Below, one piece after another: positions 35,607 to 42,326 of a stretch of 42,326 nucleotides of DNA. This DNA is from Nocardia concava NBRC 100430 (GTDB taxonomy: Bacteria; Actinomycetota; Actinomycetes; Mycobacteriales; Mycobacteriaceae). The DNA lies in the NCBI RefSeq assembly GCF_000308815.1, contig NZ_BAFX01000192.1, forward strand, positions 1 through 42,326, written 5' to 3'. Under the pieces are notes generated by a model, which saw nothing but the letters and a program-made list of their open reading frames with translations, did not search any database and had not been told where the DNA came from. The stretch's first letter is position 1. Every line of letters begins with the position of its first letter. The position numbers were made by a program, and so were the translations under genes.

Positions 35607-36077
35607 TCAGAAGCCGGGCCGGGCCGGCGGCGGGGGTAGGCGTCGTTCGCGCGGGATGAGCAGTAAGAGCAGCGAGAGCAGCAGCCCGCCGCCGACCAGG
35701 TAGAGACCCCAGGTCCCGCTGAGCAGATGCCGCCAGTCGGTGCGCAGGTCGTGGTCGAACCGGTCGTCGAGCCGCCAGGTCAGCACCCCGAGCCCGGCCA
35801 GCCCCACGATCACCCCGAGCCACCCCAGGATCCGCGACCCGAACAGCGCGGCCAGCAGCACGACCGCCGCCACCCCGAGCAGCCCGATGGCGAGTGAACT
35901 GTAGAACGCCCCCGAGTGCGCCCCGATCTGATCCAGCGTCCGGCCCGACGCGAAACCATCCCGGAGATCAGTTAATTGAACATTCCGGGCGTCGACCGAG
36001 CCGACGAGCGGACCGAATACCCCGACCGCCACCGCGATGGCGGCCGCGAACAGCAGCAGATGGACGAAAGTGCGCAT
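35607..36077 (-). CDS. Four-helix membrane protein of unknown function
   Basis: A 156-residue protein from ATG 36077, which directly begins the first membrane helix (FVHLLLFAAAIAVAVGVFGPL). A polar loop leads to two further helices (LAIGLLGVAAVVLLAALFG, LGWLGVIVGLAGLGVLTW) and a last one (GLYLVGGGLLLSLLLLLIP) before a proline-rich basic tail. The longer frame from 36236 has no coding character. Function unknown. Confidence 0.72.
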   Translation of the reverse strand: MRTFVHLLLFAAAIAVAVGVFGPLVGSVDARNVQLTDLRDGFASGRTLDQIGAHSGAFYSSLAIGLLGVAAVVLLAALFGSRILGWLGVIVGLAGLGVLTWRLDDRFDHDLRTDWRHLLSGTWGLYLVGGGLLLSLLLLLIPRERRLPPPPARPGF

Positions 36078-36163
36078 ACTCCACGGTATTGCGCTTCCCG
36101 TCCCCCGGCACGGGATCAAACCTACCGGTTCGCAACACGCCATCCGCGACGCGCCGACAGGTA

Positions 36164-36475
36164 TCAGGCCCGGCGATCCACCGCAATGTAGGCGGCGGCC
36201 GCGACCACCCCGGACACCACGGCCACCGACGGCCACGCGCCGATCTTCTTGGCCAGCGGATGCGAGGCCCCCATCGCGCCGATGGCCAGCCCGGTCAGCG
36301 CCGCGGCCCCGCCGGTCCCGACCGTCTTGCGCCAGCGCGGGAAGGCCGCCGCCGTACCCGCCGCGAACACCGCACCACCGAGCTGACGCTTCTTGGTGGC
36401 CTGGGCGAGGGCGAAGCCACCGGTGAGGCCACCGGCCGCGAGCAACGACGTCGGCACCGCGGGAATCCCTGCCAT
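36164..36475 (-). CDS. Small Gly/Ala-rich membrane protein
   Basis: A 103-residue protein with a GGAGG site before ATG 36475. Three or four weakly hydrophobic Gly/Ala segments alternate with short basic loops (ATKKRQ, RWRKT, KK). This is the type of small conserved actinobacterial membrane protein often annotated as hypothetical. No function can be assigned. Confidence 0.7.
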   Translation of the reverse strand: MAGIPAVPTSLLAAGGLTGGFALAQATKKRQLGGAVFAAGTAAAFPRWRKTVGTGGAAALTGLAIGAMGASHPLAKKIGAWPSVAVVSGVVAAAAYIAVDRRA

Positions 36476-36542
36476 TTCACTACCTCCGAACACGAGCGAA
36501 CATACTGACCCCTCGACGGTAACCGGAGTTGATTCCGCCGCT

Positions 36543-37178
36543 TCAGTCCGGGTTGGCCAACAGCGAGCGATTCAGCTGCTGCTCGCTGATCGGCGGAACC
36601 GGCAGCGGATGAGCGGCTTCCGCGCGCAACCCGTCCAGCATCAGAGCCAGATTGCGCCGCCAGGCCTCCGGCGCGATGCCCGCGGTCTGCTCCACCACGC
36701 GAGTGTGCGACCACGTGATGAAGGCGATGTCCTCCAACGCCCAATCCGCCCGCAGCACCCCGGCATCCTGTGCGCGCGTGATGATTTCGCGCATCGCCGC
36801 ATGCCCGCGATCACGTTGCGCGGCGATCTCCGGACTCGGCGCGGCCCGCAGCGCCAGCTCGTTCATAATCCGATCGGAAGCCTGTAGCGCACAGACCTTT
36901 TCGACCAGATAGACGAACGACTCCCATGGATCATCAAGCGCCAGCGCCTCTTCCGCGATCCGGCCGCCCGCCTCGACCCGGTCCGCCACGGCGGCGGCGA
37001 TCAGATCGTCACGGGTCGGGAAGCGGTTGTAGAGCGTGCCGATGGCCACCCCCGCCCGCGCGGCGATCTCCTTGAGCGGCGCGTCGAGTCCGCGTTCGGC
37101 GAAGACCTCGCGCGCCGCGGACACCAGCGCGTCGCGATTGCGGCGGGCATCGAGGCGGAGGGGTTTCTGCGCGGGCAT
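36543..37178 (-). CDS. TetR-family regulator of the divergent SDR gene
   Basis: A 211-residue protein: RRNRDALVSAAREVFAERG, then APLKEIAARAGVAIGTLYNRFPTRDDLI is the helix-turn-helix. The C-terminal domain has WSHTRVVEQTAGIAPEAWRRNLALMLDGL, typical of the SdpI/AcrR-like actinobacterial subgroup. It is divergent from the atypical SDR gene with two matching 22-base palindromes in the 109-base gap, so autoregulation and control of the SDR gene are expected. Confidence 0.9.
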   Translation of the reverse strand: MPAQKPLRLDARRNRDALVSAAREVFAERGLDAPLKEIAARAGVAIGTLYNRFPTRDDLIAAAVADRVEAGGRIAEEALALDDPWESFVYLVEKVCALQASDRIMNELALRAAPSPEIAAQRDRGHAAMREIITRAQDAGVLRADWALEDIAFITWSHTRVVEQTAGIAPEAWRRNLALMLDGLRAEAAHPLPVPPISEQQLNRSLLANPD

Positions 37179-37209
37179 GCGCCGATCCTACAAATCGGGC
37201 ATCGAATTT

Positions 37210-37231
37210 AAGTTGAGCATAGGTTCAACTT
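37210..37231. promoter_or_regulatory. TetR operator A
   Basis: AAGTTGA and TTCAACTT form the arms of a 22-base inverted repeat whose sequence closely matches operator B. It lies 32 bases before the TetR start. Confidence 0.7.
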
Positions 37232-37251
37232 CATGCTAGCGTCGGAATCGT

Positions 37252-37273
37252 AACTTGAACCATGGCTCAACTT
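37252..37273. promoter_or_regulatory. TetR operator B
   Basis: AACTTGAACC and GGCTCAACTT flank a central AT in a 22-base near-palindrome, matching operator A at most positions. It lies 15 bases before the SDR start and would cover its promoter or ribosome site. Confidence 0.7.
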
Positions 37274-37287
37274 AATGAGGTACGAGC

Positions 37288-38010
37288 ATGAGCAAGACCA
37301 TCGCCATCTTCGGTTTCGGCCCCGGCCTGGGCATGGGCGTCGCCCGCCGCTTCGGGCGCGAGGGCTTCCGGGTCGCCGTCATCGGCCGCAAACCCGACAA
37401 GGCCGAACGGCACGTCGCCGATCTGAAGGCCGAGGGCATCGAGGCCGCCGCCTTCCCCGCGGACGTCACCGACGCCGGGCAGATCGCCGACGCGATCACC
37501 ACGATCCGCGAGACCTACGGCGAAATCGATGTCGCCCTGCACGGCGCGGCCGGCCAGATGGCAGACCGCATTCCCTCCACGCTGGCCCTCGAAGTCCCCG
37601 ACCTGCGGGTCCCCATGGCCCTGAAACTGCACTCCCCCATGCTCGTAACCCGCGCGCTGGCCCCCGGCATGATCGAGCGCGGCACGGGCACACTGCTGTT
37701 CTCCTCGGGTTCCTCACCGAAGGTGGTGCTGCCGTACCTGTCGAATTTCGGTGTGGCCCTGGCGGCTCAGCGCGAGTACCTGCTGCAGTTGGCCGAGGAA
37801 CTGCGCGGCACCGGCGTGTATGTCGGGCTGCTGAACATCGGGGTGCTGATCGGCGACAGCGAGGCCGAGCGGATCGTCGACGAGCATCCGGAGCTGGTCC
37901 CGCCGGGCATCGAGATCGACCGCATGACCAATACCGAACTGGGCGACCGCTATTGGGACATGTACGTCCGCCGCGACCGGACCGAGGTCGAGGTCGGTTT
38001 TCCCGAGTAG
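37288..38010 (+). CDS. Atypical SDR protein lacking the YxxxK motif
   Basis: A 240-residue Rossmann protein with the glycine-rich turn FGFGPGLGMGVARRFG, VIGRKPDK after strand 2 (NADP-type basic residues) and a serine run FSSGSS. Where classical SDRs carry YxxxK, this protein reads SNFGVALAAQ, with no Tyr or Lys in the expected places. It may be a binding protein or use another mechanism. ATG 37288 follows a GAGG site. Control by the divergent TetR is likely. Confidence 0.85.
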   Translation: MSKTIAIFGFGPGLGMGVARRFGREGFRVAVIGRKPDKAERHVADLKAEGIEAAAFPADVTDAGQIADAITTIRETYGEIDVALHGAAGQMADRIPSTLALEVPDLRVPMALKLHSPMLVTRALAPGMIERGTGTLLFSSGSSPKVVLPYLSNFGVALAAQREYLLQLAEELRGTGVYVGLLNIGVLIGDSEAERIVDEHPELVPPGIEIDRMTNTELGDRYWDMYVRRDRTEVEVGFPE

Positions 38011-38142
38011 CCGCCGCCCATTCGTGGGATGTGTTGCGAGCCGAGCGAGTCATACGATAAGAACCTGACGAAACACGGTCCGGGGGGTTCCGGGCACGTC
38101 GGTTCACAGACTTCCGCTCAGCCGTAAAGGAATAACTCGACC

Positions 38143-38793
38143 ATGACCGGTCCGGTCGTCTTCACCAGCTACTACCACGACGAATCCAATGACGACGGAT
38201 TCCAGTGGGAGTTCCGCTGTGATCGCTGCAGCACCTCCTACAAGTCGCCGTTCGAGCAGAACTACTTCTCACGCGGCCGCGGCGCGTTGCGGGTGCTGCG
38301 CGATCTCTTCGGGGATCAGGTGCGCGCCATCGACAAGATCTCCAATGCCGCGGAGAGCTACTCCAACAATTGGGGTGGCTCCTCCTCGAGCACCAAGGAC
38401 AAGGCCTTCTCGCGCGCGGTCGAGCAGGTGCGCAACGACTTCCGGCTGTGCGCGGGTTGTGGCCGCTGGGTCTGCCACAACGTCTGCTGGAACGAGCAGG
38501 TCGGCCAGTGCACCAACTGCTCACCGCAGGTGGCGCATCAGATCGCCCAGGCGCAGGCCGACGCGCGTGGATCTCAAATCCGCGAGGCGGCATACCAGCA
38601 GGATTGGGTCTCGCAGCACGACATCGCCACCCCGGCGCGGGTGTCCTGCCCGACCTGCAACGCACCCACCACGGGCGGTCGGTTCTGCTCCACCTGCGGC
38701 ACCGCCCTGTCCCTGCAATCGAATTGCCGAGGTTGCGGCCACCAGGTCCAAGTGGGCGCGGCCTTCTGCGCCAATTGCGGCCAGCCGCAATAG
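38143..38793 (+). CDS. Zinc-ribbon protein
   Basis: A 216-residue protein rich in CxxC pairs. CDRC (26-29) and CAGCGRWVCHNVC with a following CTNC form the first metal region around residues 100-130. Three C-terminal ribbons follow (CPTC/CSTCG, CRGCG/CANCG). Between them are a Ser/Asn-rich loop and a Gln/Ala-rich helix. Such proteins bind zinc and act in protein-protein or RNA contacts, but the partner is unknown. An AAAGGA site precedes ATG 38143 and a strong terminator follows. Confidence 0.82.
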   Translation: MTGPVVFTSYYHDESNDDGFQWEFRCDRCSTSYKSPFEQNYFSRGRGALRVLRDLFGDQVRAIDKISNAAESYSNNWGGSSSSTKDKAFSRAVEQVRNDFRLCAGCGRWVCHNVCWNEQVGQCTNCSPQVAHQIAQAQADARGSQIREAAYQQDWVSQHDIATPARVSCPTCNAPTTGGRFCSTCGTALSLQSNCRGCGHQVQVGAAFCANCGQPQ

Positions 38794-38805
38794 CGCTCGC
38801 CGAGC

Positions 38806-38852
38806 GGCACACCAGCGCGGGGTTTTGTCCGAATTCCCCGCGCTGGTGTGCC
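38806..38852. terminator. Two-way terminator with 17-bp perfect stem
   Basis: Arms 38806-38822 (from GGCACACCAG) and 38836-38852 (to TGGTGTGCC) pair perfectly over 17 bases around a 13-base loop. It sits between two convergent stops, at 38793 and 38855. Confidence 0.8.
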
Positions 38853-38854
38853 AC

Positions 38855-40177
38855 TCAGCGAATGCCCGGGGTGGCGGGGTCGGGTCCGGCACAGCCGAGG
38901 ACGAAGCAGCCCGGTGGCCAGTCACCGAAGGGCGGGTAGAGCGGCTTGCCCAGGCATTCCAGGATGCCGCAGCCGGGGTAGGCCATCGGGCCGAGCCCGA
39001 GCGCGGACAGCGTGGCGTCGGGGTTCAGGAACATCGGATCGGTGAGGCTGGTGTCCGGGCGCGGGACGTAGGCACCCGGATCGGGCAGGGTCGGGCTGCG
39101 GAAGGCGAGGGCGACACCGCGCAGCACGTCGTGCGGAAAGCTCACCGCCCCACCGGGAACCGTGACACCGGTCCAGCTCACGAGCAGTCCCAGGCTGGGC
39201 ACGATGAAGTTGTCCTGCCGCATCATCCCCGCCATCTGCAGGGCGTCCTTGGGCAGTCCGGGGAACAGGTCCTCGCAGTCGGGGCCGTTGACCGTGATGA
39301 GGAATCCGTAGCAGGGATTGACGTCGTTCGGTGTGGTCGCCTGCGTCAGGTAGTCGGTCGAGATCAGCTGGCGGCCATGCCAATTGCCGCGATTCACCAG
39401 TAGCAGCCCGAGCTTGGCGTAGTCGTCGGGCGGCAACACCAGGTGGGCGTGGCCGTAGGTGTTGCCGCTGCGGTCACGCGCCCACAGGTAGTCGGAGGTG
39501 CGGATGCCCAACGGGTCGAACAGGTTTCGCTGCGCGTAGGCCTGGAAGTCCTCGCCGATCGCCTGCTGGATCACGTAGACGAGCAGGTCGACGGCGCGCT
39601 GACTGTACTGCCAAGTCTCGCCCTGCGGATGCAGGACCGGCATGGCCAGCGCCTGCGCCACCACATTCGGGTCGAGCCGGGCCAGCCCGGTGATGCCCTC
39701 CGACGCGATGGCGATCTCCATGCCGGAGGTCTCGGTCAGCAGGCTGCGCACGGTGATCGCGCGATGTTCGGCGTCCCCGAGCCCGGCGGGCAGGTAGGCG
39801 CCGATCGGATCGTCCACGCGCAGTTTGTGTTCGTCGACGGCGATGCCCGCCACCATGGACACCACGCTCTTGGTGCCGCTCCACAGATTCCAGGCGACCC
39901 CGCCCGCGCGCTGATTGTTCGGGCCGCCGCCGATCAGGCAGTTGTTGCGGAATACCTGGACGGTGAATCGGGTCGGGTCCGAGGCGAAGTCGACGGCCCG
40001 CTTCAGTGCGGCCGAATCCAGGCCCACTTCTTCGGGTGTCGCGGTTTCGGGCTGTCGTCCGTCGCTGACCTGGCACTGCCGCAGGCCGTCCGGTGCGGCG
40101 GTGCCGACCGGTCCGGCGATCAATGCCAAGGCGACGGCCAGTGCCGCCACCACGATGCCCGTCACGAACCGCGTCAC
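38855..40177 (-). CDS. Secreted serine hydrolase, class C beta-lactamase/esterase fold
   Basis: A 440-residue exported protein. The GTG start at 40177 follows a GGAGGG site. The signal peptide ends near GTAAPD. The penicillin-binding fold has the SGTK motif (nucleophile S100, K103) and Y191 in YSQ, a variant of the YxN triad motif. The C-terminal third is Pro-rich with several cysteines. Such proteins act as esterases, amidases or D-aminopeptidases. Cys pairs at 35/80 and near the end suggest disulfides outside the cell. Confidence 0.88.
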   Translation of the reverse strand: MTRFVTGIVVAALAVALALIAGPVGTAAPDGLRQCQVSDGRQPETATPEEVGLDSAALKRAVDFASDPTRFTVQVFRNNCLIGGGPNNQRAGGVAWNLWSGTKSVVSMVAGIAVDEHKLRVDDPIGAYLPAGLGDAEHRAITVRSLLTETSGMEIAIASEGITGLARLDPNVVAQALAMPVLHPQGETWQYSQRAVDLLVYVIQQAIGEDFQAYAQRNLFDPLGIRTSDYLWARDRSGNTYGHAHLVLPPDDYAKLGLLLVNRGNWHGRQLISTDYLTQATTPNDVNPCYGFLITVNGPDCEDLFPGLPKDALQMAGMMRQDNFIVPSLGLLVSWTGVTVPGGAVSFPHDVLRGVALAFRSPTLPDPGAYVPRPDTSLTDPMFLNPDATLSALGLGPMAYPGCGILECLGKPLYPPFGDWPPGCFVLGCAGPDPATPGIR

Positions 40178-40286
40178 GGCGCCCTCCGTTCCCTGATGTC
40201 CCGCTCAGGTCATCGGAGGATCATTGGGGCCGTTATCTTTTCGTGACCCCACAGTTCTGGGGGCGGTGGTTTCCGGGGCGAACGGT

Positions 40287-40619
40287 CTAGGCGCGCGGCT
40301 TGCCCGTCAGCCGCGCCTCGATCGCGTCGAGGATTCCGGTGCGCTCGGCCGGGACCTGGATGCTCATCACCAGTTCGTCGCCCGCGGATTCGAAGCCGAA
40401 CTGGAAGAACGTGCAGCAGGAGGATTCCCGTTCGGCCAGATCTCGCGCCTGCTCTTCGACCGAGGCCGGGAGTACCAGGGCGATCGCGGTCGGCTCCGGG
40501 CGGGTGTGGCGCAGCACCGCGCCCTTGAACAGGTCATCGAATTCGGCGACGCGGATGGGCTGTTCCGCCGTCGGCAGTGTGCACGCATCGGGCACCCAGG
40601 CGATCTGAATGGGTTCCAT
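40287..40619 (-). CDS. Conserved-looking small protein with ERESSCCTFF motif
   Basis: A 110-residue protein starting at ATG 40619. It has a short N-terminal beta part, RVAEFDDLF, then a helix with ARDLAERESSCCTFFQF and a C-terminal beta/helix. The adjacent cysteines after a Arg-Glu-Ser pair recall small actinobacterial proteins near metal or arsenic genes, but no function is established. It lies between the serine hydrolase and the CHAT gene on the same strand. Confidence 0.7.
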   Translation of the reverse strand: MEPIQIAWVPDACTLPTAEQPIRVAEFDDLFKGAVLRHTRPEPTAIALVLPASVEEQARDLAERESSCCTFFQFGFESAGDELVMSIQVPAERTGILDAIEARLTGKPRA

Positions 40620-40671
40620 GGGTGGTGCAACGCCCGGAGGTGCTCCGAAAATCCGGGCGGATCAGTCTTTT

Positions 40672-42027
40672 TCAGCGGGTGTCGACCGTGGCGAAGGCCG
40701 CCCAGATCAGCGGGGAGTGCTCGATCAGGCCGGTGGCGCGCCAGGCGGCCAGATGGGTGCGCTGCCAGTCGTTGAGGGCTATCACCGGATCCTCGGATTC
40801 GTGGGCGGCGTCGATGGCGCATACGGCTTCCTGGAAAGGATGCGCGGTCGCGTCCGTGCCGGCGAGGCGATGGAAGGCGAGATCGGTGGGTAGCGGCCAG
40901 CGGCCGGCGGTGACCAGTTCCGCGCCGCCGGTGAGCATGGCGGCCACCAGGCCGAGGGGTTCGGCGAAGCGGAGGTCGCCGCCGCTCTCGCAGGCGATGA
41001 GGGCGACGCGGCTGGGGATGGGCCAGATCTCGGGGCCGGTGCGGGGGATCGGGTTGTCGCCGTTGCCGTTCCCAGCCGCCCTGCCATTCCCATCGCCGTT
41101 GCCCGAGTAGTCGTGGCCCGGAGCCAGCGCGTGGGTACCGAGCAGTAGGTCCCTGGCCGACAGCGGTCGGTGGTCACGGTAGGCCGGGGCGCAGCCCGGG
41201 CTGGCGGCCGTGCACGACAGATGCAGGGTGGCCGATTCACTGCGACCGGATTCGGGTGCGGCCGCGGTGACATGGCCGACGTAGAGCAGTCGGGCGGCAC
41301 CGTCGTGCAGTGCGCGGCTGAGCCAGGTGCGGTCGAGATCGGTGCGGCGGAATGCTTCCAAAGGATCGTCGACCGCGGGTACGAGCCGTGCGGCGGCGGC
41401 GTGAGCGGCCACCAGTTCGGCCAGTGGTGCGGCCGAATCCATCCGGCCCAGAACCGATCCCAGCGCCGAGTCGGCACGGAAGCCGGGCACGCGCGGATCG
41501 AGCACCGCGATCACCGGCCCCGTCCGGGTCCGCGTCCACGAGCGGGCGGTGCGGGCGGGCGCGTGCACGATGCCGGGCGGGGCCAACACACTTACATCGG
41601 CGATCTCGACCAGCCGCACGTCGACGTCGGGCGCGATGAGTTCCCACGGCAATTGCGCTGTGCGAGGGGAAGGTTGGATGCGGATGTGCGGGCGGATTCC
41701 CGCGACGAGGAGCTCGTGCAGTCGCACCGCGAGGTTGTAGGGCAGGAACGTGGCCGAAAGGAACTGGGCCAGTTCATTTTCCGTGGCATACGAAGCCAGC
41801 TCACCGGTGGTGAGCGCCGATTCGAGCCCACCCGCCACACCGGGCGCGGGCAGTGCGGCCGCGAACCGGCTCATGGCCGCCACGACCTGCTCCTCCGGAA
41901 CGACACCCACGCCACCGGGCGCACTGTCGTCGGCCCATCGCCAGGTCAGATACAGATCGCCCGCATCGGCCATGCGCACCGACACGGTCGGCCGGGATCC
42001 GCTCACGCCGTTTCCGCGCGCACTCAT
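40672..42027 (-). CDS. CHAT-domain cysteine protease-like protein
   Basis: A 451-residue protein. The N-terminal 90 residues are mixed alpha/beta, then LATYNLAVRLHELL-type and PHIRIQPSPRTAQLPWELI segments lead into the caspase-like CHAT fold. The catalytic histidine is H252 in LLYVGHV and the cysteine C346 in LIACESGG, in the order and sequence of CHAT proteases. A Gly/Asn-rich insertion (SGNGDGNGR...) separates them. CHAT proteins are often effector or signalling proteases in NTPase-linked conflict systems. ATG 42027 overlaps the stop of the upstream gene, so the two are coupled. Confidence 0.88.
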   Translation of the reverse strand: MSARGNGVSGSRPTVSVRMADAGDLYLTWRWADDSAPGGVGVVPEEQVVAAMSRFAAALPAPGVAGGLESALTTGELASYATENELAQFLSATFLPYNLAVRLHELLVAGIRPHIRIQPSPRTAQLPWELIAPDVDVRLVEIADVSVLAPPGIVHAPARTARSWTRTRTGPVIAVLDPRVPGFRADSALGSVLGRMDSAAPLAELVAAHAAAARLVPAVDDPLEAFRRTDLDRTWLSRALHDGAARLLYVGHVTAAAPESGRSESATLHLSCTAASPGCAPAYRDHRPLSARDLLLGTHALAPGHDYSGNGDGNGRAAGNGNGDNPIPRTGPEIWPIPSRVALIACESGGDLRFAEPLGLVAAMLTGGAELVTAGRWPLPTDLAFHRLAGTDATAHPFQEAVCAIDAAHESEDPVIALNDWQRTHLAAWRATGLIEHSPLIWAAFATVDTR

Positions 42028-42326
42028 CCCGGGACGACCTTGTCCGTGCGCAGGCGGCGGCCGTAGCGCTGTTCGGCCGCGTCGAGCCAGGCGGCGAGGG
42101 CGATGTGGCCGTCGGGCGGCACCGCGACGCGGGGCGGCGGGGTCACGGGCAGTCCGGCGCTCGCCGCCACCGCCGCGAGGGCGGAGCCGAGTTGGAGGGC
42201 GTCCTGGAGCGGGGCGGCGGAATCGGAGGGCGGATCGAAGGGCTCGAACAGATCGAGGGGTGCGGGCGGCTGCGTGGACAGGCGGTCGATGTCCAGGATC
42301 GTTCCCGCGCATTGACTTTCGATGAG
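42024..42326 (-). CDS. Upstream partner of the CHAT protease, 5' part beyond window
   Basis: The last 100 residues of a minus-strand gene. The visible part starts LIESQCAGTILDIDRL, continues with an acidic, proline-rich stretch (FEPFDPPSDSAAP) and a helix (LQDALQLGSALAAVAAS), and ends RRLRTDKVVPG. It overlaps the CHAT start by four bases. No domain is recognised in the visible part. Confidence 0.7.
   Translation of the reverse strand, partial: LIESQCAGTILDIDRLSTQPPAPLDLFEPFDPPSDSAAPLQDALQLGSALAAVAASAGLPVTPPPRVAVPPDGHIALAAWLDAAEQRYGRRLRTDKVVPG

Overview
The window is high-GC actinobacterial DNA. The gene repertoire fits a mycolate-containing actinomycete, most likely Nocardia or a close relative such as Rhodococcus: an RND/MMPL transporter, paired acyl-CoA dehydrogenases, a PknB-type kinase, an AfsR/SARP-type regulator, several TetR regulators and an ECF sigma factor. 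The genus is inferred from gene style only; no rRNA or other marker is present. No tRNA, rRNA, CRISPR array, transposase, integrase or prophage gene was seen.

Layout, left to right. 1-3427: a truncated secreted cell-wall amidase with a Pro/Gln-rich tail, a Rieske lipoprotein, an ECF sigma factor and a small secreted protein. 3475-9434: an SDR enzyme and an alpha/beta hydrolase separated by a long palindromic repeat, then a minus-strand run of a luciferase-like monooxygenase, its FMN reductase, a DUF5996 protein and a membrane DUF2156 (MprF synthase-like) protein. 9740-17171: a small conserved-looking protein, a 1145-residue AfsR-like regulator, a translationally coupled SnoaL-like/MMPL pair, and a MetE-like enzyme whose gene overlaps the MMPL 3' end tail to tail. 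17321-22051: a receptor serine/threonine kinase with a duplicated cysteine module outside the membrane, facing a tight three-gene operon (VWA protein, 79-residue protein, ARPP-1-like protein).

22096-27832: a lipid or sterol-like catabolic block (alcohol dehydrogenase and two acyl-CoA dehydrogenases), divergent from a patatin-like lipase and a QsdR-like TetR regulator, then a DUF3159 membrane protein. 28078-33489: a phosphodiesterase/AP-superfamily enzyme, a 34-residue peptide gene, a copper-type P1B-ATPase with an unusual CPD motif and His/Met-rich N-terminus, and a DHA2 drug-efflux protein. A CsoR-like copper box sits on the efflux gene's stop codon. 33568-38010: two TetR regulators, each divergent from a target (efflux pump; atypical SDR) with visible palindromic operators, plus a DMT exporter and small secreted or membrane proteins. 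38143-42326: a zinc-ribbon protein, a class-C beta-lactamase-like serine hydrolase, a CC-motif protein, and a CHAT-protease gene overlapping the end of an upstream partner that runs off the window.

The best candidates for something little described are the VWA/79-aa/ARPP-1-like operon (19410-22051), the CHAT two-gene module at the right edge, the kinase with the duplicated Cys4 sensor, and the 34-residue peptide gene. Functions come from motif recognition by eye. Family names at the level of DUF or ARPP are from memory and were not searched.
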